Shown: positions 1 to 10,063, counted from the first letter of the stretch. The stretch is DNA of 64,000 nucleotides from Microbacterium sp. MYb66 (GCF_002979435.1 NZ_PCOV01000003.1:124001-188000), one strand, 5' to 3'. Notes: generated from the letters alone by a model not told the origin. Numbers and translations are program-made.

Positions 1-29
1 TGACCATGGTTCCGCCCTTCGGGGATGGT

Positions 30-63
30 CCGGGCGGACGCTGAGGGAGCAGCGCCCGCCCGG
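30..63 (-). terminator. Hairpin downstream of the aldehyde dehydrogenase gene
   Basis: The arms CCGGGCGG and CCGCCCGG are extended inward by CGCTG/CAGCG across a single A/C mismatch, with a six-base loop. The structure begins about 10 bases past the stop codon of the leftward aldehyde dehydrogenase gene. There is no clear T-tract, so it is either a GC-only actinobacterial-type terminator or a 3' mRNA-stabilising hairpin. Confidence 0.5.
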
Positions 64-71
64 GGTCGAGA

Positions 72-1622
<1,551 letters not shown>

Positions 1623-1687
1623 GGGGGTCTCCTTCGACGGGCCGCGCGTCGGTGCGGCGGCTGTCCTCCGAAGGTAGGTCGTGCGAC

Positions 1688-1723
1688 GTTGCACCCGGGT
1701 GCGCAACGTTGCAAGAGGTTGCA
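1688..1723. promoter_or_regulatory. Phased GTTGCA repeats upstream of the aldehyde dehydrogenase
   Basis: The 101-base gap between the epoxide hydrolase stop and the aldehyde dehydrogenase start holds GTTGCA at 1688, 1708 and 1718. Spacings are 20 and 10 bases, so all copies lie on one face of the helix. The inverted form GCAAC also occurs (1703-1707), giving a near-palindrome of CGTTGCACCC with GGGTGCGCAACG. This looks like a multi-site operator. The neighbouring GAF regulator is the obvious candidate binder, but that is inference. Confidence 0.5.
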
Positions 1724-2839
1724 TCAGTCACGGAGGCCGGTCGCGAACGCCCGGAAACGCTCTGCCATGGCCTCCGGCGCCTCGGCGACCGTGAAGTGTC
1801 CGCCGCGGTCGAGCCGCTCGAAGACGCGCAGGTCGGTGTAGAACTTCCGGGCGAGAGCCTCCGGGAAGTCGTGCTCGTGACGCTGCACGTGGACGGCAGC
1901 GGGAATGTCGACCGGCGGCATCGCCTCCGGGGTGTCCGCCCCTTCGTAGTAGGGACGGAAGGAGGTCGCGATGCTCTGGGTGACCCAGTAGATCATCGCC
2001 TCGGTGAGGATGCGATCGCGTGAGATCACCGCTTCGACGGACGCAGGCTCGTCGCCCGGCGTATCCGACCACTCGGCGAGCTTCTCGGCGATCCACGCGA
2101 GCAGTCCCGCCGGGGAGTCGTTGAGGGCTGCGGCGAGCGTGTCCGGGCGCGCCCACTGCACATGCCCGTAGGAGCCGTTCGGACCGTGCTCGGCATCGAG
2201 CCGCGCGAAGAACGCGCGGACCTCCGGGTCGTCCGAGGCCTCGCGCTCGGCGGGCGTCCCGAAATGGGCGTGCGTCGCGACGATGCCGGCGACCTGTCCG
2301 GGGTGTGCGCCCGCGATGAGGTCGCTGACATTGGCCGTGACGTCTTCGCCGTAGGTGATGTAGGTCTCGTAGCCGAGCACATCGGTCATGAGCCGGTGCA
2401 TGGTCTCCGCGAGCCGCCGTTCGCTCATCGGACCGTCGGCGTAGGGCTCCGAGAAGGCGAATCCCGGCAGGCTCGCGACGACGACATCGAAATCGGGCAG
2501 CAGCGTCGTGATGTCCAGCTGCAGGGCGAAGGTGTGCGGCCACCCGTGCATGATCAGCAGCACCGGCGCGTCGGGCTGCTCCGATCTCAGATGGGCGAAG
2601 TGGATGTCGGTGCCGTCGATCTCCGTCAGGAACTGGGGGAACCCGGCCAGCCACTCCTCACGGGCCCTCCAGTCCCAGTCGGTCCAGGTCTCGACGAGCT
2701 CGCGCAGCCACCGGGCGCTCATCCCCGACGGCATCCGCCTCGGGGAGTCTTCGAGGAGCCTGGTCCGTCGAAGTCGAGCTCGCAGGTCGTCGAGCACTTC
2801 GTCGGGGACGTGGAGTCGGAACGGCCGGATCTCGGACAT
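1724..2839 (-). CDS. Epoxide hydrolase, alpha/beta-hydrolase fold (EHN family)
   Basis: Predicted cytosolic epoxide hydrolase that opens epoxides to diols through a covalent ester intermediate. The N-terminal part (roughly residues 1-100) is the epoxide-hydrolase N-terminal domain. The alpha/beta-hydrolase domain follows, with the oxyanion motif HGWP, the nucleophile aspartate in [12 protein letters not shown] (the family usually has GGDWG), and the catalytic histidine in RGGHFTVAE near the C-terminus. Length (371 aa) is normal for the family. The start at 2839 (MSEIRPF) matches the usual N-terminus; an in-frame start at 2869 adds ten residues. Neither start has a strong ribosome binding site. 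Position between the regulator and the aldehyde dehydrogenase suggests epoxide or alkene-derived aldehyde metabolism or detoxification. Confidence 0.85.
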   Translation of the reverse strand: MSEIRPFRLHVPDEVLDDLRARLRRTRLLEDSPRRMPSGMSARWLRELVETWTDWDWRAREEWLAGFPQFLTEIDGTDIHFAHLRSEQPDAPVLLIMHGWPHTFALQLDITTLLPDFDVVVASLPGFAFSEPYADGPMSERRLAETMHRLMTDVLGYETYITYGEDVTANVSDLIAGAHPGQVAGIVATHAHFGTPAEREASDDPEVRAFFARLDAEHGPNGSYGHVQWARPDTLAAALNDSPAGLLAWIAEKLAEWSDTPGDEPASVEAVISRDRILTEAMIYWVTQSIATSFRPYYEGADTPEAMPPVDIPAAVHVQRHEHDFPEALARKFYTDLRVFERLDRGGHFTVAEAPEAMAERFRAFATGLRD

Positions 2840-2914
2840 GCGCAGCACGGTACGCCGACCCACCGACACCGTACGATTCCGACCTCGATGCCCAGGAGGA
2901 GAAGGGCCGAACGG

Positions 2915-4246
2915 TCACTCGGCGGCGAGGCGCTCGATGCGCGCCACCAGTCCCGCGCGCTTCGGCGATCGCGCGGGGAGCATCTCCAGCGCGAGGCGCA
3001 GGGCCTCCGCGTCGCCCTGCCCCTCGGGGATCTCGGCGTAGGCGAGAAGCACGTCGAGACTCGCTTCCGAGAGCATCGCCTCCCGCAACGCGGCCCGCAC
3101 GGACTCGCGGAACTCCTCGACGCCGGGCGACGTCGACTCCGGCATCACGGGGCCGCGATAGGCCGTGAGCGCGACCCGGTGCGCTCCGCGATCGAGCAGC
3201 GAGAGCACATCCTGCGCATCCGTGTCGAGCGCGACGGGCAGGCGGTACGGGCGGGACTCGGGCACGAGGTCGGGTGCCGTGCGTTCGAGCACCTTGCGCA
3301 GGCGCACCATCTCGGGGCGCAGCGTGTCGGGCGAGACGCCGGGGCCGTAGACCAGTTCGCAGAGCCGCTCCGCGGAGAGACCCTGGCGGTGCACCGCGAG
3401 CATCAGCAGGATCGCCGCGTGGCGCGCGCTGAGCTCGATCATCGACTCGTCGTGCGCCGACTCGGTCTCCAGTCTCGCCCGGTCGCGGCCCAGCACGTGC
3501 AGGGTCGCGCGGGCGGTGGCCGGTACGCGGCTCTTCATCGCGGTGGATCTGGGCCGGTGCTGCTCGCTCCGTTTGCGAAGGCGGGCCACCATCAGCTCCG
3601 ACTCGACCGCGCGGGCCGTCGCATCGACCAGCAGCCGCGCCTGAGGGGAGACGACTTCAGGGCCTCCCGTGATGTCGATGACGCCGAGCACCCGCTGCGT
3701 CTCCGGGTCGCGGACGGGGGCCGCGGTGCAGGACCACGGATGCACGAGGCGGTTGTAATGCTCCGCGCCGCGGATCTGCACCGACTGACCGAGAGCGAGC
3801 GCGGTTCCCGGTGCGCTCGTGCCGACGGCGTCCTCCGACCAGTTCGCGCCGGCGACGAAGCCCATGCCATCGGTGAGCGAGCGGAGCTGGTCGTCGCCCT
3901 CGATCCAGAGCAGGCGGCCCGCCTGGTCGCCGACCGCGATGACCACGCCGGAGTCCTCGGAGGTGCCGGGCAGCAGGAGCGCGCGGATCATGTCCATCGC
4001 CGAAGCGAGCGGGTGGGCGAGCCGGTACTCCTCGAGCTCGTCGCTGACCAGTTCGAGGGCCGGAACCGCCTCGGGTCCGACGCGACGGTGCCATGACCTC
4101 TCCCACGACTCGCGGACGAGGGGACGGACCTCCTGCAGCCGGCGGTCGTCGAGGTTTCCGGCGAGCATCTCCTCGTGCGCACGCTCGATGAGCAGTCGCG
4201 ATGTCGGGGGGAGCGACTCGCGGGATACCTGCCACGGCGCAGACAC
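2915..4246 (-). CDS. GAF-domain transcriptional regulator (AcoR-like, no sigma-54 module)
   Basis: A 443-residue regulator. Residues ~1-220 resemble the sensory half of AcoR-type activators: an N-terminal helical segment with RPLVRESWERSW, then a GAF domain with GANWSEDAVGTSAPG and the VLGVIDITGG strand. No AAA+ sigma-54 interaction module is present. The C-terminal half (~270-440) instead has a winged-helix-like segment around LSAERLCELVYGPGVSPDTLRPEMVRLR. Proteins of this architecture often sit next to aldehyde dehydrogenases in actinobacteria. It is the first gene of the leftward cluster and probably controls the epoxide hydrolase and aldehyde dehydrogenase downstream, sensing an alcohol, aldehyde or ketone. 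The ligand is not known. Confidence 0.82.
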   Translation of the reverse strand: MSAPWQVSRESLPPTSRLLIERAHEEMLAGNLDDRRLQEVRPLVRESWERSWHRRVGPEAVPALELVSDELEEYRLAHPLASAMDMIRALLLPGTSEDSGVVIAVGDQAGRLLWIEGDDQLRSLTDGMGFVAGANWSEDAVGTSAPGTALALGQSVQIRGAEHYNRLVHPWSCTAAPVRDPETQRVLGVIDITGGPEVVSPQARLLVDATARAVESELMVARLRKRSEQHRPRSTAMKSRVPATARATLHVLGRDRARLETESAHDESMIELSARHAAILLMLAVHRQGLSAERLCELVYGPGVSPDTLRPEMVRLRKVLERTAPDLVPESRPYRLPVALDTDAQDVLSLLDRGAHRVALTAYRGPVMPESTSPGVEEFRESVRAALREAMLSEASLDVLLAYAEIPEGQGDAEALRLALEMLPARSPKRAGLVARIERLAAE

Positions 4247-4372
4247 AGCGGTCTCCGATCGTCGAGAGCGTGCGTTGCCTCAGTGTACGAGCAGCGCGCG
4301 CCCGAGGGAACACCTCGACGCGTCAGCGGATGAGTCCTGCCACCAGGTCGTGGATCACGTCGTCGGTGGAGG

Positions 4373-4573
4373 TGTCCGGATCGGGCAGCCGCGGAGGGAT
4401 ACGCCCGCCTTGCGTCGGAGGTGATCCTGACCCGTCCCGCACATGCTCGGAGCAAGGACCTCATGCTGGCCGGGCACGCCTACGCACTCGGCGCCGCCCT
4501 CCTCACCTTCAACCCGAAAGACTTCGAGCTCGTGTCCGGCGAAGTCGAGATCCTCATCCCCGAACGGCGCTGA
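4373..4573 (+). pseudogene. C-terminal remnant of a PIN-domain (VapC-type) toxin
   Basis: An open frame ending at TGA 4571-4573 reads as the last ~65 residues of a PIN-domain ribonuclease: an AAAEGYARLASEV helix, then ARSKDLMLAGHAYALG and ALLTFNPKDFELV, the conserved end of VapC toxins. KD and NPKDF are the expected acidic-site contexts. The frame is closed by a stop at 4331-4333, and no start codon or N-terminal PIN half (first catalytic aspartate) is visible. No antitoxin gene is recognisable nearby. The remnant stops five bases before the convergent CCA-adding enzyme gene. It is best read as the decayed tail of a lost toxin-antitoxin module. Confidence 0.72.
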
Positions 4574-4577
4574 GGAA

Positions 4578-6005
4578 TCAACCGCGCGCGGCCCACCACT
4601 CGCGCAGCCGCTGTTCCACGACATCGGGGCCGAGCACGCCCTCGTCCAGGCGCAGCTCGAGCAGGAACTTGTACGCCTCGCCCACCTCGCGTCCCGGTGC
4701 GATGCCGAGGACCTCCTGGATGCGGTTGCCGTCGATCTCCGGACGGATGGAGTCGAGCTCCTCCTGCTCGCGCAGCGCGGCGATGCGCGACTCGATGTCG
4801 TCGTACGCACTCGCGAGGCGGCCGGCCTTGCGCTTGTTGCGCGTGGTCACGTCGGCGCGGGTGAGGATGTGCAGGCGCTCCAGCAGGTCCCCGGCATCGC
4901 GCACGTAGCGCCGCACCGCCGCATCCGTCCACGCTCCCTCGGCGTAGCCGAAGAAGCGCAGGTGCAGCTCGATGAGGGTGGCCACGGCATCCGTCGTGGC
5001 GGTGTCGAACCGCAACGCCTGCAGGCGCTTGCGCGCCATGCGCGATCCGACCACGTCGTGGTGGTGGAAGGTGACCACTCCTCCGGGTTCGAGCTTGCGC
5101 GTGCGCGGCTTGCCGATGTCGTGCAGCAGCGCGGCGATGCGCAGCGGCACGTCGGGGGCGGCACCGGGATTCCGGGAGTGCTCGAGCTCGATCGCCTGGC
5201 TGAGCACGGTGAGCGAGTGCTCGTAGACGTCTTTGTGGTGGTGGTGCTCGTCGACCTCGAGGCGCAGGTCGGTGACCTCCGGAAGGAACTCGTCGATCAG
5301 GCCGGTGTCGACCAGTACGCGGATGCCGCGCACCGGGTCGTCGGTCTGCATGAGGCGCACCATCTCGGACTGGATGCGCTCGGGGCTCACGATCTTGAGG
5401 GTCTCGCGGAGCTCGGCGATCGCCTCGGCCGTGGCCTCCTCGACGCGGAATCCGAGCTGGGCGCTGAAGCGGGCCGCCCGCAGCATCCGCAGCGGGTCGT
5501 CGCCGAACGAGATCCGCGGATCGGCGGGGGTGCGCAGAACGCCGGCGAGGAGGTCTTCCACGCCGCCCGTCGGGTCGACGAGCTTCACGGACGGCACCTG
5601 CAGCGCCATGGAGTTGACGGTGAAGTCACGGCGCACGAGGTCGCCGTCGATCGTGTCGCCGAACTCGACCGTGGGCTTGCGCGTCACGCCGTCGTAGCTG
5701 TCGGCGCGGTAGGTCGTGATCTCGACCTGCTCGCCCTGCACGCGCGCGCCGATCGTGCCGAATGAACGGCCGATGTCCCACTGCGCGGTCGAGATCGGCG
5801 TCACGATCTTCAGGATGTCGTCGGGTGAGGCGTTCGTCGTGAAGTCGAGGTCGTGCGTCGCCCGGCCGAGCAGGGCATCGCGCACCGGACCACCGACGAC
5901 GGCCAGGTCGAAGCCGGCGTGATCGAACGCCGTAGCGAGGGTGCGGACGACCGGATTCTCGGCGAGCGCACCGAGACGAGCGAGGCCGTCAGCCATGTTG
6001 AGCAT
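4578..6005 (-). CDS. cca: CCA tRNA nucleotidyltransferase
   Basis: Adds or repairs the 3' CCA end of tRNAs from CTP and ATP. The nucleotidyltransferase head has GGPVRDALLGR followed by the metal-binding DLDF pair. An RNA-binding linker rich in helices follows, and an HD domain carries LLHDIGKPRTRK. Length is 475 aa, normal for actinobacterial class II enzymes with an HD domain. The start at 6005 (MLNMADGL) is preferred to 6056, which would add an arginine/proline-rich extension. The two tRNA genes in this window do not encode CCA, so the enzyme is needed for their maturation. In many relatives this gene lies directly beside the DUF6049/murJ genes; here about 18 kb intervenes. Confidence 0.93.
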   Translation of the reverse strand: MLNMADGLARLGALAENPVVRTLATAFDHAGFDLAVVGGPVRDALLGRATHDLDFTTNASPDDILKIVTPISTAQWDIGRSFGTIGARVQGEQVEITTYRADSYDGVTRKPTVEFGDTIDGDLVRRDFTVNSMALQVPSVKLVDPTGGVEDLLAGVLRTPADPRISFGDDPLRMLRAARFSAQLGFRVEEATAEAIAELRETLKIVSPERIQSEMVRLMQTDDPVRGIRVLVDTGLIDEFLPEVTDLRLEVDEHHHHKDVYEHSLTVLSQAIELEHSRNPGAAPDVPLRIAALLHDIGKPRTRKLEPGGVVTFHHHDVVGSRMARKRLQALRFDTATTDAVATLIELHLRFFGYAEGAWTDAAVRRYVRDAGDLLERLHILTRADVTTRNKRKAGRLASAYDDIESRIAALREQEELDSIRPEIDGNRIQEVLGIAPGREVGEAYKFLLELRLDEGVLGPDVVEQRLREWWAARG

Positions 6006-6100
6006 GGGTTCCAGCGTACCGGGACGGGTCCGCCGCATGCCGCGCCAGCCGTTCACCTGCCGGTCGCCCGAACGTCAGCCCCCGGTCATCCCGCACCGAT

Positions 6101-6143
6101 GGGGTGGAGGAGCCCCGTGCGGCTGAGCACGGACCCCCACCCC
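6101..6143 (+). promoter_or_regulatory. Two-part stem-loop in the leader of the phosphoesterase gene
   Basis: GGGGTGG (6101-6107) pairs with CCACCCC (6137-6143), and inside it CCGTGC (6115-6120) pairs with GCACGG (6127-6132) around a six-base loop. The structure ends immediately before the GAAGGA ribosome binding site of the gene starting at 6156. The genes on either side diverge, so it is not a terminator of a neighbour. A leader hairpin affecting translation is plausible but untested. Confidence 0.4.
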
Positions 6144-6155
6144 TGAAGGACTGAC

Positions 6156-8702
6156 ATGACCTCCCCCACCCCTGCGGTGCGGTGGCGGCGTCGCGGACTG
6201 ACGTCCGTCGCGCTCCTCGCCCTGCTCGGCGGCGCCGTCGTCGCCCCCGCGGCACTCGCCGCTCCCGACCCCGAGATGCCCTCGGGCTCGCTGATCACCG
6301 GCGACACCGCCTGGCACTACCTCGACGACGGCTCCGATCCGTCTCCCGCGCCCGCGGCGCTCCGCGACTGGACGCTGCCCGCGTACGACGACAGCGCCTG
6401 GAAGACGGCGACCGGCTCGTTCGGCGCGAAGAACGGGAAGCTCGCACCGGTCGGCCCGCAGACGCCGAAGACGCTCCTGAACCACTACCTCGACGGCACC
6501 AAGGCACCCACCGTGCCGACCTACTTCTTCCGCACGACGTTCGAGCTCGAGGCGGGCGTGGCCGAGCAGGTGGCCGCCTTGCAGAGCACCATCACCTACG
6601 ACGACGCGATCATCGTCTGGATCAACGGCGAAGAGGTCGCGCGTTACGTCGACGGCCGCATCACCGACACCACGAACGTCGAGTACGCCGGCGACAGCGG
6701 CGGCCACCCGCTCACCAGCACGTTCAGCGCCGAGGGCGACCTGCTGCACGACGGTACGAACACCATCGCCGTGTCGCTCTTCCAGGACCGCGAGACCAGC
6801 TCCGACATCTTCTTCGACATGTCGTCGCTGACCCTCGTCAAGGCATCCGACCCCGGCACTCCCGTCGTGGCACCGCCGACCCGCGTCATCCTGACGCCCA
6901 CCGAGCAGCCCGCCGTCTCGCAGTCGTTCTCGTGGCTCGCCGGCGACGCCTCGCACACGGTCGGACAGGTCGAGATCGGCGCAGCCGCAGGCGGCGACGT
7001 CCGCACCGTCGACGCGTATGACGCGGGTGTCGTGAACGGCAACCCGAACAAGCACTTCTCGGCCACGGTCACCGGGCTCACCGCGGCGACCGAGTACCGG
7101 TACCGCGTCGGACTGCCCGGCAGCTGGAGCGACTGGTACGAGTTCCGCACCGCCGACCCCTCTGCGACCGACTTCCAGTTCATCTACTACGGCGACGCGC
7201 AGATCGGTCTCGACACCACCTGGCCGAGCGTCGTGAAGCAGGCCGAGGCGAAGGCTCCTCGCTCGATCGGTTCGGTGCACGCCGGCGACCTGATCAACAC
7301 GTCGAGCAACGAGAACGAGTGGCTCAACTGGTTCAAGGGCATGCAGGATTCGGCCGTCCGCACCAACGTCATGGCCGCTCCCGGCAACCACGAGTACTCC
7401 GGTGACAAGCTGCTCACGGCGTGGAAGGCCGCGTTCGAGTACCCGCACAACAACCCGTCGACGAGCTCGATCGGCGAACTGGCCGACCTGGCCAAGGGCG
7501 ACTCCGCCGTCGCGCAGCAGTATCGCGCGTTCTTCGACCACTGGAGCTCGTTCGCCGCCGAGACCGCGTACTACACCGACTACCAGGGCGTGCGCTTCAT
7601 CACGCTGAACGCGACGCGCGACACGACCTTCCTCACCCCGGCCGGACTCCCGTCCTGCACGGGTGCGGAGTGCCCGTCCGCGCAGATCGGTCTGCTCTGG
7701 ACCCGGTTCCAGGGCGCCTGGCTCGATCTGCTGCTGCAGAACAGCCCGTCGAAGTGGAATGTCGTCACGTTCCATCAGCCGGTGTTCTCGGCGTCCGAGG
7801 GTCGCGACGAGCCGGTGCTGCGCGCTGAATGGCTTCCGGTCTTCCAGCGCAACGACATCGACCTGGTGCTCATGGGCCACGACCACACCTACGCCCGCGG
7901 CTACGTGAACACCGACGCGACCGAGACCCCCGGCCTCACCACCGGCCCGGTCTACGTCGTGTCGAACTCGGGCGCGAAGCACTACGACCTGGAGACCCCG
8001 GAGAAGAACGTCTGGACCAACAACGGCGCCACCCAGGTGCTGCGCGGCCAGGGTGTCACGACCTATCAGGTCATCGACGTCTCGAAGAACCAGCTGGTCT
8101 ACCGCTCGTACCTCGCGGAGAAGCAGCCGGGCGCCACGACCGACCTCCCCGTCGGCGCCGTCTACGACACCTTCACGGTGACGAAGTCGGATGCCGGGGA
8201 GAAGTGGGTCACCGAGGCCGGCGTCACGCCTCCGGTCACCCCCGAGCCCGAGGTTCCGGCGAAGGTCGAGCTCGGTGCGGCATCCGTGAAGGCCGGCGGC
8301 ACCGTCACGGTGTCGGGCAGCGGCTTCACGGAGGGCGCGGAGCTGCGACTCGAGCTCCGCTCCGACCCGGTGCAGCTGGGCACGGCCACCGCCGCGGCGG
8401 ACGGCAGCTTCCAGCGCACCGTCACGATCCCGGCGAACACTCCGGCGGGTGTCCACACGCTCGCCGTGATCCTGCCGGACGGCACCGAGGTCACCGCCTC
8501 CCTCACCGTCGCGGCCGCAGCCGGCGGCGGAGCGGTGACGCCCGGCGACGGCGGCTCGACCGGTGGCGACCTCGCCACCACGGGTGCCGACAGCGTGCCG
8601 TACATCGTCGCGGCGGTCGTGCTCCTCGCGGCCGGCCTCGGCCTGTTCGCGATGCGCCGTCGTCGCCAGCACGCCCCGGTGGAGGCGACCGAGGCGGAGT
8701 AG
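6156..8702 (+). CDS. Exported purple-acid-phosphatase-like metallophosphoesterase with LAxTG anchor
   Basis: An 848-residue secreted enzyme that probably releases phosphate from organic esters at the cell surface. It has an N-terminal signal peptide ending near APAALAAPD, a beta-sandwich region (~40-240), a fibronectin-like purple-acid-phosphatase N-terminal domain (~245-335), then a calcineurin-type domain. The metal motifs are YYGDAQIG, HAGDLIN, PGNHEYSGD, TFHQP and GHDHTYARG. An Ig-like stalk follows (~690-790), and the C-terminus has LATTGAD, a hydrophobic helix and the basic tail MRRRRQ, a class E-type sortase signal common in high-GC Gram-positives. GAAGGA lies upstream of the ATG. Substrate range is unknown; nucleotide or phytate-like esters are possible. 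Confidence 0.88.
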   Translation: MTSPTPAVRWRRRGLTSVALLALLGGAVVAPAALAAPDPEMPSGSLITGDTAWHYLDDGSDPSPAPAALRDWTLPAYDDSAWKTATGSFGAKNGKLAPVGPQTPKTLLNHYLDGTKAPTVPTYFFRTTFELEAGVAEQVAALQSTITYDDAIIVWINGEEVARYVDGRITDTTNVEYAGDSGGHPLTSTFSAEGDLLHDGTNTIAVSLFQDRETSSDIFFDMSSLTLVKASDPGTPVVAPPTRVILTPTEQPAVSQSFSWLAGDASHTVGQVEIGAAAGGDVRTVDAYDAGVVNGNPNKHFSATVTGLTAATEYRYRVGLPGSWSDWYEFRTADPSATDFQFIYYGDAQIGLDTTWPSVVKQAEAKAPRSIGSVHAGDLINTSSNENEWLNWFKGMQDSAVRTNVMAAPGNHEYSGDKLLTAWKAAFEYPHNNPSTSSIGELADLAKGDSAVAQQYRAFFDHWSSFAAETAYYTDYQGVRFITLNATRDTTFLTPAGLPSCTGAECPSAQIGLLWTRFQGAWLDLLLQNSPSKWNVVTFHQPVFSASEGRDEPVLRAEWLPVFQRNDIDLVLMGHDHTYARGYVNTDATETPGLTTGPVYVVSNSGAKHYDLETPEKNVWTNNGATQVLRGQGVTTYQVIDVSKNQLVYRSYLAEKQPGATTDLPVGAVYDTFTVTKSDAGEKWVTEAGVTPPVTPEPEVPAKVELGAASVKAGGTVTVSGSGFTEGAELRLELRSDPVQLGTATAAADGSFQRTVTIPANTPAGVHTLAVILPDGTEVTASLTVAAAAGGGAVTPGDGGSTGGDLATTGADSVPYIVAAVVLLAAGLGLFAMRRRRQHAPVEATEAE

Positions 8703-8717
8703 CCCGCGGCATCCAGC

Positions 8718-8749
8718 GGCGCCGTCGGGGTTTCGACCTCGGCGGCGCC
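8718..8749 (+). terminator. Hairpin with UUCG tetraloop after the phosphoesterase gene
   Basis: A 14-pair stem (two G-U pairs) from GGCGCCGTCGGGGT and ACCTCGGCGGCGCC closes on a TTCG tetraloop, starting 16 bases after the stop codon. No T-tract follows. The rest of the gap to the next gene at 8923 is very GC-rich and shows no other convincing feature apart from the ribosome binding site of that gene. Confidence 0.6.
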
Positions 8750-8922
8750 GTCTGCCGCGCCCCGCCCTCGAAGACCCGGACGCGCCGCGCCGCCCCCGCG
8801 CGCCGCGCCCCGACACGCCGCCAGGCGCGCGGACCGTCTCCGTTTTCGCACCCACGGCCGCCGCGCCCGCTCCTCCGACTGGGATAACCTTCCACCGAGT
8901 CCGTCCCGCTGAAGGAGAGCCC

Positions 8923-9948
8923 GTGCCCGCGAACGATGTGATGGCCGACGAGACCGATCGGATCGTCGCCGCGGCCCTGCAGGTGAACGGCCGCGCGTCG
9001 TGGGGAGAGATCGCCCGCGTGGTCGATCTGCCCGAGCGCACGGTCGCCCGTCGCGGCCAGCGGCTGCTCGACCGCGGACTGGTTCGCGTCTCCACGTACG
9101 TCGATCCCGCCCGCGTGCTCCACGCCCGCGCGGTGCTGTTCCGCATCACGACCGACCCGCACGCCCTGTGGCACGTGGCCCGCACCCTCGCCCGCCGCGC
9201 GGATGCCTCGTCGGTCTCGGTGCTCGAAGGCAGCAGCGACATCGCCGGCATGCTGCTCCCCCACGACGACGCATCCATCCGCGAGCTGCTCTTCACCGAC
9301 TTCCCCGAGCTCGAGGGCATCGACTCGATCAACGTCACGACCGTGCTGAAGTTCTTCCGCTCCGGGCACGACTGGCGCGCCGGTGTGCTGACCGACGAGC
9401 AGGCGCGGATGCTCGACGAGTCCTCGGGCTCCGAGGTCGATCCCGCCGATTCGCTGAGCGATGACGAGGAGGCGCTGATCCGGCTGCTGCTGAAGGACGG
9501 AAGGATGCCGGTGGCCCAGCTCGCGCGATCCCTGGGCCTGAACGTCACGACGACCCGCCGGCGGATGGAGTCGCTGAGTCGCCGCGGGCTGATGCACCCG
9601 CGCACCGAGGTCGTGCCGAGCCTCTTCGGCCTGGGACTCGAGGCGCTCGTGTGGCTGCGCGTTCCGATGGCCCGACTCGAGAAGGTGGGCGCGGCCCTCG
9701 CCGCCGCTCCGGAGGTGAAGTTCATCGCGGCCACCACGGGTACCTCGCAGCTGCTCGCCAATGTGCTCGTGAAAGACGCCGACGAGTTCTACCGCTTCCT
9801 CACCGGACCGGCGGTGGCGGGCCACGACGGCCTGGAGGTCGTCGAGTCGCTCGTGGTGATCACCCCGGTGCTGCGCGGATCGCTCATCGTCGACGAGGCG
9901 CCCGCCGCACTGTCCGACGACATGCCGACGGGAGCCATTCGCCTATAG
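8923..9948 (+). CDS. Lrp/AsnC-family regulator with two HTH-sensor halves
   Basis: A 341-residue cytosolic regulator made of two Lrp-like halves. The first HTH (~residues 18-50, WGEIARVVDLPERTVARR) is followed by a ligand-binding RAM-like region. A second HTH (~190-225, PVAQLARSLGLNVTTTRRR) is followed by a second such region. Ordinary Lrp proteins are about 150 residues and dimerise, so this looks like a fused tandem. GTG at 8923 is chosen because AAGGAG precedes it at five bases; an in-frame ATG at 8941 is the alternative. It lies directly upstream of the aldehyde dehydrogenase/PuuD/polyamine-transport operon on the same strand, which it probably regulates in response to an amino acid or amine. 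Confidence 0.85.
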   Translation: MPANDVMADETDRIVAAALQVNGRASWGEIARVVDLPERTVARRGQRLLDRGLVRVSTYVDPARVLHARAVLFRITTDPHALWHVARTLARRADASSVSVLEGSSDIAGMLLPHDDASIRELLFTDFPELEGIDSINVTTVLKFFRSGHDWRAGVLTDEQARMLDESSGSEVDPADSLSDDEEALIRLLLKDGRMPVAQLARSLGLNVTTTRRRMESLSRRGLMHPRTEVVPSLFGLGLEALVWLRVPMARLEKVGAALAAAPEVKFIAATTGTSQLLANVLVKDADEFYRFLTGPAVAGHDGLEVVESLVVITPVLRGSLIVDEAPAALSDDMPTGAIRL

Positions 9949-9957
9949 GCCGATTCT

Positions 9958-9973
9958 GTTACTGGCATGTAAC
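9958..9973. promoter_or_regulatory. GTTAC-N6-GTAAC palindrome, likely operator
   Basis: A perfect 5-base inverted repeat separated by six bases lies just after the Lrp-type gene and about 27 bases upstream of the likely -35 element of the following operon. Size and symmetry suit an Lrp/AsnC or GntR-type dimer. Which protein binds is not shown by the sequence. Confidence 0.45.
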
Positions 9974-9999
9974 GAAATGGCGAGATCGTTCTTAACAGC

Positions 10000-10028
10000 T
10001 TGACCTAGTGGCGAAATAGGGCGAGTAT
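10000..10028 (+). promoter_or_regulatory. Probable promoter of the polyamine-type operon
   Basis: TTGACC (10000-10005) is followed at 17 bases by the weak -10 candidate GAGTAT (10023-10028). The start codon lies 35 bases further on. The -35 is good and the -10 is poor, which would fit an activated promoter. Confidence 0.4.
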
Positions 10029-10063
10029 CCTCTCCAGGGCCATCACCCCTGGAGAGGACGACC

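Noticed and set aside
1623..1724. Longer N-terminus for the aldehyde dehydrogenase starting at 1724
   Set aside because: The added 34 residues are arginine-rich and cover the phased repeats; AAGGAG sits ahead of the ATG at 1622.
4323..4440. Minus-strand frame ending PDTSTDDVIHDLVAGLIR next to the GAF regulator promoter
   Set aside because: It looks protein-like at the very end but overlaps the plus-strand PIN remnant, has no start with a ribosome binding site, and no homologous family came to mind.
6075..9761. 1228-codon open frame on the minus strand across the phosphoesterase and Lrp genes
   Set aside because: Antisense to two well-supported genes; low-complexity, no recognisable domain. 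High GC in third positions produces long antisense frames throughout this window.
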